Source: DASQHW01 sp038209365
GTDB lineage: Bacteria > Actinomycetota > Acidimicrobiia > IMCC26256 > PALSA-610
Reading direction: 5' to 3'
DNA: 64,000 nt
Assembly (NCBI GenBank): GCA_038209365.1
Contig: JBBQXS010000003.1
Span: 62,001-126,000 of the forward strand
The notes under the pieces are model-generated. The model did no database searches. It saw nothing but the letters and a program-made list of their open reading frames with translations, and had not been told where the DNA came from. Both the position numbers and the translations under genes were made by a program. Positions 49,451-57,140 of the stretch are shown here, piece after piece; the first letter of the stretch is position 1, and the number at the start of each line of letters is the position of its first letter.

Positions 49451-50172
49451 CGGTGTCTCGGTTTCTCGGTACCGGCACGCATGCCAGACGCGATGGTGCG
49501 GAGAGTCTCGACTTCACTGAGCCCTGACGCGCACGCGGTATTGAACAGGTGGGAGATGACGTGCTCACGATCGAGGGCGCCAGTCGCGACGAGCTGGGCG
49601 AGACTGAACGCGGCCGCGCACAACGTGTGATTCCGCTTACCGATCGGCGCAGCGCGCACCTTGCTGAGCTCTCCCGCGAGTGCGGCACGCGCATAGCCGT
49701 CTCCGACGCTGCGCACGCTTCGCAGTGAGCGAACGGTGCTCGCGAGCACCGGGGTGAGCACGTCGTGCACGATGCCGGGTATAGGTGCCAGCGTCCGTTC
49801 GTCGGGACCGGCAACCCACCAGTACGCACCGCCGGATGCGCCGACGCTCGGCGGTGCGACGCAGTAGCCCCCAAGACCACGCGCATCAACTTTGCGAAGC
49901 CAACCGGCCTTGTTCCTTATTGCGTCGTCGCCGGCGAAGTAGATGTGCCAGCCCCCATTGGTGGTGCAGCACCACGGCGTGTCCTCCCAGCCGATGCCGT
50001 CGATGAACTTCAGCCATTCGTGTCGGCCAATCGGCCCGTCACAATCCACCACTGTCGGTCCGGGAGGACCGGTCGCAATCCCGACGTTCGCATCGGGTGT
50101 CTCTTCCCACCATTGACGTATGACGTCGGCATCGGTGGTCGCGTCGTGCAATCCGTGCGACGTGAGTGGCAC
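49447..50172 (-). CDS. Prim-pol domain (bifunctional DNA primase/polymerase), start unresolved
   Basis: From the GTG at 50170-50172 the protein has 241 residues: PLTSHGLHDATTDADVIRQW, NVGIATGPPGPTVVDCDGPI (metal-binding acidic patch VDCDG), TTNGGWHIYFAGDD, DARGLGGYCVAPPSVGASGG. These are landmarks of the archaeal-eukaryotic-type Prim-pol domain found in plasmids and satellites. Family members have an N-terminal ALEYAGRGWPVLPVAPRGK segment. It is encoded just upstream in the same frame (50173-50244) but with no start codon before the TGA of the preceding gene. A lost base or a read-through start is possible. Confidence 0.85.
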   Translation of the reverse strand: MPLTSHGLHDATTDADVIRQWWEETPDANVGIATGPPGPTVVDCDGPIGRHEWLKFIDGIGWEDTPWCCTTNGGWHIYFAGDDAIRNKAGWLRKVDARGLGGYCVAPPSVGASGGAYWWVAGPDERTLAPIPGIVHDVLTPVLASTVRSLRSVRSVGDGYARAALAGELSKVRAAPIGKRNHTLCAAAFSLAQLVATGALDREHVISHLFNTACASGLSEVETLRTIASGMRAGTEKPRHR

Positions 50173-50244
50173 TTTTCCGCGCGGGGCGACCGGTAAGACG
50201 GGCCAGCCGCGGCCGGCATATTCGAGCGCGGCGTCGAGGCATCC

Positions 50245-50508
50245 TCACCCGTACTCCCTGACGTAACGCTCGATTGTTGCCTCGTCGAGCTCGTCAAGAT
50301 TGAACGTGCCGTGCGCCGCTTTCTCGTTGTGGGCGAAGATCACGGCCGCGATCTTCCGGCCGCGATCGGTACGCAACAGGAGTTCCCCCCCAATGGCGAA
50401 CAGGGTGGTGTCGCCGTATTCCTCCAATTCGTCGACGGGGATCACAAAACACAGTTCTTCGTGGTCGTCCGGCGTGGGCGTCTGACAATGTTCGATCCAG
50501 CAGCGCAT
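50245..50508 (-). CDS. Small acidic hypothetical protein (87 residues) of element 1
   Basis: The ATG at 50506-50508 follows the stop of the previous gene by one base. The product reads RCWIEHCQTPTPDDHEELCF, VDELEEYGDTTLFAIGGELL, LRTDRGRKIAAVIFAHNEKA and DELDEATIERYVREYG. Acidic and compact, it may bind a nucleic-acid-binding protein or be a regulatory factor. The TGA is directly followed in frame by the N-terminal part of the prim-pol domain. Family unknown. Confidence 0.7.
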   Translation of the reverse strand: MRCWIEHCQTPTPDDHEELCFVIPVDELEEYGDTTLFAIGGELLLRTDRGRKIAAVIFAHNEKAAHGTFNLDELDEATIERYVREYG

Positions 50509-50509
50509 C

Positions 50510-50911
50510 TCAGAAACTCCCGTCATCGTCGGCGTCGGGCTCTTCGAAGGTCGGAATACGCGGCGGTTCTGATGCCGGCTCGGCCGGCTCGTGATGGACT
50601 CGGTAGGCGTTGTACGTCTTGCCGTTCGCCATCGGCCGTTCACCGACGTACTCGATCGACAACGCGTCACCGAGACGCAGATCGACACCGAGGATCTGCT
50701 TACGCAAGTTCGAGCGTGCGGCCGGCACTTGGACGAGGTGTTCGCCGGTGTCGAGGGTCACGATGGGGAAAGGCCCCCATTCACTTTCACCTTGGCCGAG
50801 GTCGACCACTTCGCCGACCGCGACCGTTCCCGGCGTCTTGTGATCGAACTCGGTCAATCGCTTACTTGCGAGCGCCTTCACTCTCGCAAGTCGTTCGTCT
50901 AGAGTTGCCAT
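50510..50911 (-). CDS. Hypothetical replication-associated protein (133 residues) of element 1
   Basis: ATG 50909-50911 has AAAGGA upstream. The product starts ATLDERLARVKALASKRLTE and has VAVGEVVDLGQGESEWGPFP, VTLDTGEHLVQVPAARSNLR and LRLGDALSIEYVGERPMANG. A beta-rich core and an acidic tail (EEPDADDDGSF) recall phage single-strand binding proteins, whose acidic tails bind partners, but this is an analogy. Its position in front of prim-pol and RepA fits a replication role. Confidence 0.7.
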   Translation of the reverse strand: MATLDERLARVKALASKRLTEFDHKTPGTVAVGEVVDLGQGESEWGPFPIVTLDTGEHLVQVPAARSNLRKQILGVDLRLGDALSIEYVGERPMANGKTYNAYRVHHEPAEPASEPPRIPTFEEPDADDDGSF

Positions 50912-51051
50912 ATCAGATAGTCCTTTCGGGTTCATGGCTCGGTCGCTCACAACGGCCGGGCCGTTTCGTTTGGCGGGCTCATCAGGCCGACGACGCCACT
51001 CGCCGACGACGCGCTCGTGATGGCGCGTTTCGCCGCTATGTGAGACGCGGC

Positions 51052-51252
51052 TCAGCTCGTGCGGACCTCGTCGATGCCGAGGAGCGCGAGCCACTTCGCG
51101 CGCGGCACGATCAATCTCCGGCCAAACCGCAAGGTCGGGATTTCGCCACGCCGGGCGGCGTCGTAGCTCGCGGTGCGTCCGAGATGCACCATCCGGCCCG
51201 CCTCCGGCACTTCTAGAAACAGCCTCTCGGTGATGGCCTCAGCGGCACTCAT
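51052..51252 (-). CDS. Excisionase-like helix-turn-helix protein
   Basis: From ATG 51250-51252 the protein has 66 residues: TERLFLEVPEAGRMVHLGRT, then ASYDAARRGEIPTLRFGRRL and IVPRAKWLALLGI. This is the MerR-like excise/HTH_17 fold (VPExAxxL, GR--SYxxxRxGxIPxxRxGRR, VPRxxW) used by Xis proteins and small element regulators. It is the first gene of the minus-strand operon and diverges from the gene at 51342, so it may control the switch between integration and excision. Confidence 0.85.
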   Translation of the reverse strand: MSAAEAITERLFLEVPEAGRMVHLGRTASYDAARRGEIPTLRFGRRLIVPRAKWLALLGIDEVRTS

Positions 51253-51341
51253 CTGTATCTCCCGGTTTGGAGTACGCTTACGGCCGTCACGGTACGACAA
51301 CGCGTTAGTGTCCCCTAAAGCCGTCACAGGTCGGGAGCCCG

Positions 51342-52211
51342 ATGGATCGCCTCAGGCAGGAGATGGCTCGCATCCGCGGCGCGGTCGTCCGCGATGACGA
51401 ATGGGAGTGGCTCGAGTGGCGATACGGCGACGAGATCACTAACCAGCTCGCGGGTGACCTCGTTGATGACCTCGCCGACTCCCCCCTCGCCACCAAAGAG
51501 ACGCGGGAGCCCGTCGAACGTGGCGACGGGCCCGGCGGCACGAGCCGGTCAGCGGCACTGTCGGCGCTGTGCGCACTTGAAGCACACGACCGCGACGACG
51601 TGCACGCGTGGCGGACCCAGGTCCTCGACGGGACGCTCTTGCCGTACGACGAGACGCTCGAGGCGTGGCTCAGGGATCGCGCCGCGATCGAAGGTCCGAG
51701 AGAGCTCCTGGCGTACTCGACACCCGACGCGACATTTGTGCGTCGGGTGGCCGTTGCACCGGGGAGCGTTCTCGACGATTTGCGCGTGGTCGCCGACGAC
51801 CTCGCGCGCGACTACCGGTGGCAGCCGGCACAAGCCGTCGTGTTCGTATTGACGGGAGGAGTGCCGGTCATTCCCGAGGTACGCGTGACGGTGCGCCGGT
51901 CGTCATCTCCGGCCGCATCGTGCATCGTCCTGGAGGCCGACCCGTGGACCGATCCACGTCGGCTCGCCGACATCTATCAGCGCGTGCGCACCGACGCGAC
52001 GAACCGGCGACGGTTCCGTCTCCCCGACAAGAAATCACTCGCAGTCGTCGAGTTCGTCGCGAATCGAAATGGCGAACCGACCGAAGCCGTCCGCAAAGAG
52101 TGGAACAAGACTCAGCGCGCGAACCCGGAATGGAAATACGACGACCTCGCCAAGTTCCAGCGCACCTACCGCGAGACCATGGCGAAAGTTCTCGACCCGA
52201 AGATCATCTGA
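51342..52211 (+). CDS. Hypothetical protein (289 residues) next to the integrase
   Basis: ATG 51342 follows a GGGAG-like site. The protein has an N-terminal charged helical part (DDEWEWLEWRYGDEITNQLA, DLVDDLADSPLATKE) and a C-terminal half with ADPWTDPRRLADIYQRVRTD, then KKSLAVVEFVANRNGEPTEA and EWKYDDLAKFQRTYRETMAK. No catalytic motif can be seen. It lies 17 nt upstream of the integrase gene, probably in one operon with it. It might be an integration cofactor or regulator; family unknown. Confidence 0.75.
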   Translation: MDRLRQEMARIRGAVVRDDEWEWLEWRYGDEITNQLAGDLVDDLADSPLATKETREPVERGDGPGGTSRSAALSALCALEAHDRDDVHAWRTQVLDGTLLPYDETLEAWLRDRAAIEGPRELLAYSTPDATFVRRVAVAPGSVLDDLRVVADDLARDYRWQPAQAVVFVLTGGVPVIPEVRVTVRRSSSPAASCIVLEADPWTDPRRLADIYQRVRTDATNRRRFRLPDKKSLAVVEFVANRNGEPTEAVRKEWNKTQRANPEWKYDDLAKFQRTYRETMAKVLDPKII

Positions 52212-52228
52212 CCAATAAAGGCGGAGTC

Positions 52229-53368
52229 ATGCGCGGTAAAGGCAGCATCGTCGGACGCAAGAACGGCACGTATTACGTCGTCATCGAGTTGCCGCCCGAT
52301 GCCGAGGGGAAACGTCGCCAGAAGTGGCACCGCGCGGGAAGCAAGGAAGACGCCGAACGACTTCTTCCCGAACTGCTCGTGCAGGTCCACCGAGGCGTGT
52401 ACGTCGCGACGAGCCGCACGACCGTCAGGGACTACCTACTCAAGTCGTGGCTGCCGAGCCTCGACGTGCGCGCCAGCACCGCCGAGCTCTACGAGACGAT
52501 CGTCAACGCGTACGTCGTACCGCACATCGGGACCGTCCGACTGCAAGAGCTCGCGCCGGCGCATCTCAAGAGCCTCTACAAGACGCTCCAGACGTCCGGC
52601 CGACGCGGAGGGCAGCCACTCGCCCCGAAGACGATCCGGAACGTCCACACGACGCTACATCGGGCCCTGCGTGACGCCGTCGAGGAGGAGCTCGTCATCC
52701 GCAACGTGGCCGACGCGGTCCGGTTGACGAAGGTCGAATGGACCGCGCCGGCGCACTGGAACGCCGAACAGGTCGCGTCCTTCGTCACCGCCACGAAGGA
52801 CGATCGGCTCGGGCCGTTGTGGTTCATCCTCGCCAGCACCGGATTACGGCGCGGCGAAGCCCTTGCGCTCCGCTGGCCCGACCTCTCTCTCGACCACGGG
52901 CGCGCCAGCGTTCACCGTTCGCTCGCATGGGTGAGAAAACAGCCGGCATTCGGCGAGCCGAAAACGAAAGCGGGCAGACGCACCGTGCCACTCCCCGCCG
53001 AAACAGTCACCGTGCTGAAAGCGCATCGCAAACGGCAGGCCGCCGAACAACTCGCGGCCGGCGAACTGTGGAAGGACCTCGGGCTCGTGTTCTCGCTCGA
53101 GGACGGATCACCGGTACCGCCGAAGCGTGTTACGAAAGCGTTCGGGCGCGCCGTGGAACGTGCCGGACTGCCGAAGCTGACACCACACGGTCTCCGTCAC
53201 ACGTTCGCAACTGTCGCCCTCGAAGAGGGAGTGCTCACGAAAGTTGTCGCCGACGTTCTTGGTCATTCGTCCGCGAGCATCACCGCGGACCTCTACTCGC
53301 ACACGACCGAACCCTCGACCCGCGACGCGTCCGAACGCGTCGCCTCAGCCATGTTCGGACGAGCATGA
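52229..53368 (+). CDS. Tyrosine recombinase/integrase of element 1
   Basis: ATG 52229 is preceded by GGCGGAG. The 379-residue protein has an N-terminal arm-binding domain (KGSIVGRKNGTYYVVIELPP), a SAM-like core-binding domain (LLKSWLPSLDVRASTAELYE) and the catalytic domain: STGLRRGEALALRWPDLSLD (Arg I), TKAGRRTVPL (Lys), LTPHGLRHTFATVALEEG (His-x-x-Arg), VLGHSSASITADLYSHTTEP (His and the nucleophile Tyr). It inserts DNA into the 3' half of the tRNA-Leu at 53981-54064. Integrase beside the tRNA end is the usual arrangement. Confidence 0.95.
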   Translation: MRGKGSIVGRKNGTYYVVIELPPDAEGKRRQKWHRAGSKEDAERLLPELLVQVHRGVYVATSRTTVRDYLLKSWLPSLDVRASTAELYETIVNAYVVPHIGTVRLQELAPAHLKSLYKTLQTSGRRGGQPLAPKTIRNVHTTLHRALRDAVEEELVIRNVADAVRLTKVEWTAPAHWNAEQVASFVTATKDDRLGPLWFILASTGLRRGEALALRWPDLSLDHGRASVHRSLAWVRKQPAFGEPKTKAGRRTVPLPAETVTVLKAHRKRQAAEQLAAGELWKDLGLVFSLEDGSPVPPKRVTKAFGRAVERAGLPKLTPHGLRHTFATVALEEGVLTKVVADVLGHSSASITADLYSHTTEPSTRDASERVASAMFGRA

Positions 53369-53904
53369 TCAGCCGAGCGAAGCGGGCTACTGCGATTCAC
53401 GAGGCAGGACACGCCGTGATGGGCCGTCACCTAGGGCTCGCGTCGCCAAAGCTAATCACCACCATCGAGGATGACGATTCCTACGGCCGCGTCGAGCGCC
53501 GACCCCCAGCCTCGTGGTTCGAGCCCGAGATGGCGCGTGTAGACGGCCGCGTTCGTCGCTTCGTCGAGCAGCACGCCATGGCCGGGTTTGCCGGTGCGCT
53601 CGCAGAGAAACGGTTCACCGGACGGAACAACCATAAGGGCGCGAGCCACGACTACCGGATGATCTGCGACCTGGCCGAGCCCGTGTGCTACTCATCCGAG
53701 GAATTCGACGCATACATCGAATGGCTACGTCGGCGCACAGCGGCCCTCATCACGAACGAGCTCGTTTGGGAGCAGATCGAATATGTCGCCGACGCATTGC
53801 TCGCCCGAGGATCGTTGACCGCACACGAGTTTCGAGCGGTGCTCCAGGAATGGCAAGACGCGACCGTGCGCCGCTGGCAAGAGCGTCGGAGCAGCCCTCG
53901 TTAG
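53365..53904 (+). CDS. HEAGH-motif (FtsH M41-like) zinc peptidase-like protein
   Basis: The ATG overlaps the integrase stop by 4 nt. The 179-residue protein begins ISRAKRATAIHEAGHAVMGR, with HEAGH as in the M41 peptidase part of FtsH. It continues FVEQHAMAGFAGALAEKRFT and HKGASHDYRMICDLAEPVCY, where the Asp in the DYRM region may be the third zinc ligand. There is no AAA domain and no membrane helix. Stand-alone M41-like proteins are common in actinobacterial mobile elements. Coupling to the integrase suggests a link to integration or establishment, perhaps removal of a repressor, as inference. Confidence 0.8.
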   Translation: MISRAKRATAIHEAGHAVMGRHLGLASPKLITTIEDDDSYGRVERRPPASWFEPEMARVDGRVRRFVEQHAMAGFAGALAEKRFTGRNNHKGASHDYRMICDLAEPVCYSSEEFDAYIEWLRRRTAALITNELVWEQIEYVADALLARGSLTAHEFRAVLQEWQDATVRRWQERRSSPR

Positions 53905-53918
53905 ACAACCGTTAGACA
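53900..53918. repeat. Paired GTTAGAC repeats, probable integrase arm sites (right end of element 1)
   Basis: GTTAGACA at 53900 and 53911, 11 bp apart, the same arrangement as at 43843-43860. They lie 61 bp left of the right core and overlap the stop of the HEAGH gene. Confidence 0.6.
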
Positions 53919-53928
53919 GAACGCGAAT

Positions 53929-53957
53929 CGACGCCGGTCCCCGAAGGGCCGGCGTCG
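53929..53957 (+). terminator. Hairpin terminator after the integrase/HEAGH operon
   Basis: CGACGCCGG and CCGGCGTCG form a 9-bp stem, extended by CCC/GGG around the loop CGAA, then CTGTTTGT. It lies 24 nt after the HEAGH stop and just before the tRNA 3' end on the opposite strand, so it may end transcription from both sides. Confidence 0.65.
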
Positions 53958-53978
53958 CTGTTTGTGCTGGTCAGAGTG

Positions 53979-54033
53979 CGTGTCGGAGGGGGGACTTGAA
54001 CCCCCACGCCCTTGCGGGCACTAGGCCCTCAAC
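53979..54033 (-). repeat. Right attachment site of element 1 (inside tRNA-Leu)
   Basis: The 55 bp identical to 43671-43725. It covers the anticodon loop to the 3' end of the tRNA, so integration restores a complete gene. Together the two copies bound a 10.36-kb element. Confidence 0.9.
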
Positions 54034-54064
54034 CTAGCGCGTCTGCCTATTCCGCCACTCCGAC
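53981..54064 (-). tRNA. tRNA-Leu (anticodon GAG)
   Basis: On the minus strand the acceptor GTCGGAG pairs with CTCCGAC, with A as discriminator. The anticodon arm is CTAGG-TTGAGGG-CCTAG, giving GAG. A long variable arm (GCCCGCAAGGGCG) marks a class II tRNA, and the T arm is GGGGTTCAAGTCCCC. CCA is not encoded. It is the integration target of element 1, and partial copies lie at 43671 and 35497. Confidence 0.95.
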
Positions 54065-54118
54065 GTGTGCCTTGCAGCCGCCTACGTTACCGAATCCGGG
54101 TGGCGCTTGGTTCGATCG

Positions 54119-55168
54119 TCAAACGATTGCGCTGCTCTGTTCGCCGGCGAAGTGGCATGCGACGGGATGGCCTTGGCCGCGATCGATCAGCGCGGGTTCT
54201 TCGGTCGCGCAGATGTCTTGCGCCTTCCAACACCGCGTGCGGAACCTGCAGCCGCTCGGCGGGTGGGCAGGACTCGGCACGTCGCCCTCGAGCACGATTC
54301 GCTGTCGGCCCCGCTCCAGCCGAGGGTCGGGAACGGGAACCGCCGACAGAAGAGCCTGAGTGTATGGATGCGCGGGTTTGTTGTAGATGTCGTCGCGCGT
54401 TCCGTGCTCAACGATCTTGCCCAGATACATGACGGCGACCGCGTCCGAGATGTGACGTACCACCGAGAGGTCGTGCGCGATGAACAGGTATGCGACGCCG
54501 AGCCGGTCCTGAATCTCTTCGAGCAGGTTGACGACACCGGCTTGGATCGACACGTCGAGTGCCGACACCGGCTCGTCCAGGATCAGCACGTCAGGGTCGA
54601 GCGCCAACGCGCGCGCGATGCCGATGCGCTGCCGCTGTCCGCCCGAGAACTCGTGGGGAAATCGATTGCCATAGTCGGGGTTGAGGCCAACGAGCCGCAA
54701 CAACTCGTCGACGTGATCACGCAAACCCGTCGTCTGCTTGTGGATACGCAAAGGCTCGGAGACGATCGACGCGACCGACATGCGCGGGTCGAGCGACGCG
54801 TACGGATCCTGGAAAACCACTTGCAGACTGCGTCGGATGCGCCGCATCTCCCGCCGCGACAGGTCCGTGATCTCGCGCCCGCGGTAGCGAATGGAGCCCG
54901 ACGTTGGTTCGTGCAGCCGCAGCACGCACAAGCCGGTCGTCGTCTTGCCCGACCCCGATTCTCCGACGAGTCCGAGCGTCTTGCCTTTGTGCAGTTGGAA
55001 CGACACATCGGAAACGGCTTGCACTGAACCGATCTTCCGGCGAATGAGCTCCCCGACGCGAATATCGAAATTCTTGACGAGGTGATCGACGACGAGCACC
55101 GGCTCAACCTCGTCACCGGGCGGCGTGCTCGCCGGTTCCTTTTCTGCCGTCGTTTCATGCACGGTCAC
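54119..55168 (-). CDS. Oligopeptide/dipeptide ABC transporter ATP-binding protein (OppF type)
   Basis: The 349-residue protein starts at a GTG (55166-55168) overlapping the stop of the other ATPase. It has Walker A LVGESGSGKTTTGLCVLRL, the Q-loop VVFQDPYASLDPRM, the signature EFSGGQRQRIGIARALAL, Walker B DVLILDEPVSALDVSIQA and the H-loop FIAHDLSVVRH. The C-terminus carries the oligo_HPY extension (HPYTQALLSAVPVPDP and the Cys motif CRFRTRCWKAQDIC). It powers the peptide importer together with the 55165-56148 ATPase at the inner face of the membrane. Last gene of the operon. Confidence 0.95.
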   Translation of the reverse strand: MTVHETTAEKEPASTPPGDEVEPVLVVDHLVKNFDIRVGELIRRKIGSVQAVSDVSFQLHKGKTLGLVGESGSGKTTTGLCVLRLHEPTSGSIRYRGREITDLSRREMRRIRRSLQVVFQDPYASLDPRMSVASIVSEPLRIHKQTTGLRDHVDELLRLVGLNPDYGNRFPHEFSGGQRQRIGIARALALDPDVLILDEPVSALDVSIQAGVVNLLEEIQDRLGVAYLFIAHDLSVVRHISDAVAVMYLGKIVEHGTRDDIYNKPAHPYTQALLSAVPVPDPRLERGRQRIVLEGDVPSPAHPPSGCRFRTRCWKAQDICATEEPALIDRGQGHPVACHFAGEQSSAIV

Positions 55169-56148
55169 CGTGCCACCTCGCTCAGCGCCTCGGCGTAATG
55201 GCACGCGGACGTATGCGCGCCGAGGCCGATATCGCGCAGGTTTGTCTTGTCCGTGCTGCAGTTCTCACGCCGAAAGAAGCAGCGGGGGTGGAACGGACAG
55301 CCCGACGGCGGATGGACCATGCTCGGCGGCGAACCCGTGATCGGTGTGAGCGTGGTGTTCGACGTGTCGAGGCGTGGCAACGAGTTGAGCAAGCCGATCG
55401 TGTACGGGTGCCGCGGCGTGACGAAGATGTCGTCGATGACACCGGTCTCGACTATCTCACCCGCATACATCACCGCGACTCGGTCGGCCATGCGTGAGAT
55501 GACGCCGAGATCATGCGTGATCAATACGATCGACGTGTTCAGCTCGCGCTTCACCTTGTCCAGCGTCTCCAGCACCTGCGCCTGGATCGTGACGTCGAGC
55601 GCCGTCGTCGGTTCATCGGCGATGAGGATGTCAGGATCGTTGACGATCGCCATCGCGATCATTGCGCGTTGACGCATCCCGCCTGAGAACTCGTGCGGGT
55701 ACTGGTCGGCGCGCCGGCCGGGCGCCGGAATGCCGACGGTGTCGAGGAGCTCGACGGCCTGTGCCCATGCTGCCCGCTTCGAGACGTCCTGGTGCGCCAG
55801 CATCGCTTCCGCGATCTGCTTGCCCACCTTGTGGACCGGGTTCAGTGACGTCATCGGATCTTGGAAAACCATCGCGAGTTTCGATCCGCGGAAGCGGCGG
55901 ATCTCCTTCGGTTTGCGCCCGAGCAGCTCCTCGCCTCGAAAGCGCACGGACCCTCCGACGCGCGTCTTGCGAGGAAGGAGTCCCATCGTCGCGAGCATGG
56001 TGACCGACTTCCCCGACCCGGACTCGCCGACGATGCCGAGCGTCTCCCCCGCGGCGACGGTGAAGCTGACCCCGCGCACCGCATGCACCGTCCCGTCGGG
56101 CGTGAGGAAGTCGACGGTGAGGTCTTCGACCGCAAGCAGCTCGGTCAT
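55165..56148 (-). CDS. Oligopeptide/dipeptide ABC transporter ATP-binding protein (OppD type)
   Basis: ATG 56146-56148 gives 327 residues. It shows Walker A IVGESGSGKSVTMLATMGLL, Q-loop VFQDPMTSLNPVHKVGKQ, signature EFSGGMRQRAMIAMAIVN, Walker B DILIADEPTTALDVTIQA, H-loop LITHDLGVISR, and the C-terminal HPYTIGLLNSLPRLD plus CPFHPRCFFRRENC (oligo_HPY). It forms the heterodimeric motor with the OppF-type protein. It overlaps both neighbours by 4 nt. Confidence 0.95.
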   Translation of the reverse strand: MTELLAVEDLTVDFLTPDGTVHAVRGVSFTVAAGETLGIVGESGSGKSVTMLATMGLLPRKTRVGGSVRFRGEELLGRKPKEIRRFRGSKLAMVFQDPMTSLNPVHKVGKQIAEAMLAHQDVSKRAAWAQAVELLDTVGIPAPGRRADQYPHEFSGGMRQRAMIAMAIVNDPDILIADEPTTALDVTIQAQVLETLDKVKRELNTSIVLITHDLGVISRMADRVAVMYAGEIVETGVIDDIFVTPRHPYTIGLLNSLPRLDTSNTTLTPITGSPPSMVHPPSGCPFHPRCFFRRENCSTDKTNLRDIGLGAHTSACHYAEALSEVAR

Positions 56149-57140
56149 GCGCGCGTCCGTTCTTGCCGGGGGTCGAACGCATCGCGCAACCCGTCGCCGA
56201 CGAAGTTCACGCACAGCAGCAGCAGGATCAGCCAGAGGCCCGGCATGTAGAACAGCCACCAACGCGTGCGAGCCGCGTCCTGAAAGTCGGCGACGAGCTT
56301 GCCAAGCGAGGTATCCGGTGCCGAGATGCCCAATCCGAGGAACGAGAGCGTCGACTCCGTCAGGATGGCGATTGCGACGGTCAACGTCGCATTCACGATG
56401 ATGGACCCGAGTGCATTCGGGAGCATGTGCCGCAAGATAATGCGCGCATCGGATGCGCCCAACGCTCGAGCGGATTGTACGAAGTCTCGCTCCCGCAGCG
56501 ACAGGAATTCCGATCGCGTCAGCCGAGCTTGGTACATCCACGCGAAGGCTGCGATCACGAGCATGATGGAGAACCAATTCCCCGACGACTCCCGATACCG
56601 ATTGGCGACGACGAGGAGCACTGCGAGCGACGGAATGGTCAGGAACAGGTCTGTCACGCGCATCAAGATCCCGTCGAGCCAGCCGCGGTAGTACCCGGCG
56701 AGGGCGCCGACGAGCACGCCGACGAACGTCGCGACCAGCGCAACGAGCAGACCCACTTGGAGCGACTTCGTCGCCCCTCGCATGACGAGTGCGAACGTGT
56801 CCTTGCCGATCTCATCGGTACCGAACCAGTGTGTGAGCGACGGTGCCTGCGAGACGTCGGTTCGCGACTGGAAGTCGTACTTGTACTTGTAGAAGTGGGG
56901 CGCCAGGAACGACATGGCAGCCATGACGACAAGGATGACCAGCGCGGCCATCGCAACACGGTGGCGGACGAAGCGTCGCAGAACGAGTCTCGTCTGGCTC
57001 CGGGCGGCAACGCCGAACTCGGTGAGTTCCTCGCCTTCGCCTTCGCCTGCGGGCGCGGCGAACGGCTCCGGCACACCAGGTGCGTCCGGGCGCTCGAGTG
57101 GCGCGGAACGCAGCGCGTCGATATCGCCGTCGTCAGCCAC
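56145..57140 (-). CDS. Oligopeptide/dipeptide ABC transporter permease (OppC type)
   Basis: From GTG 57138-57140 (overlapping the OppB stop) the protein has 331 residues. After a long cytoplasmic tail with EGEGEELTEFG, the first helix is VAMAALVILVVMAAMSFL, and the coupling loop is ARALGASDARIILRHMLPNA, the EAA-type motif that docks on the ATPases. LTESTLSFLGLGISAPDTSL is typical for the C subunit. Six helices in all. It forms the membrane channel with OppB. Confidence 0.93.
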   Translation of the reverse strand: MADDGDIDALRSAPLERPDAPGVPEPFAAPAGEGEGEELTEFGVAARSQTRLVLRRFVRHRVAMAALVILVVMAAMSFLAPHFYKYKYDFQSRTDVSQAPSLTHWFGTDEIGKDTFALVMRGATKSLQVGLLVALVATFVGVLVGALAGYYRGWLDGILMRVTDLFLTIPSLAVLLVVANRYRESSGNWFSIMLVIAAFAWMYQARLTRSEFLSLRERDFVQSARALGASDARIILRHMLPNALGSIIVNATLTVAIAILTESTLSFLGLGISAPDTSLGKLVADFQDAARTRWWLFYMPGLWLILLLLCVNFVGDGLRDAFDPRQERTRA

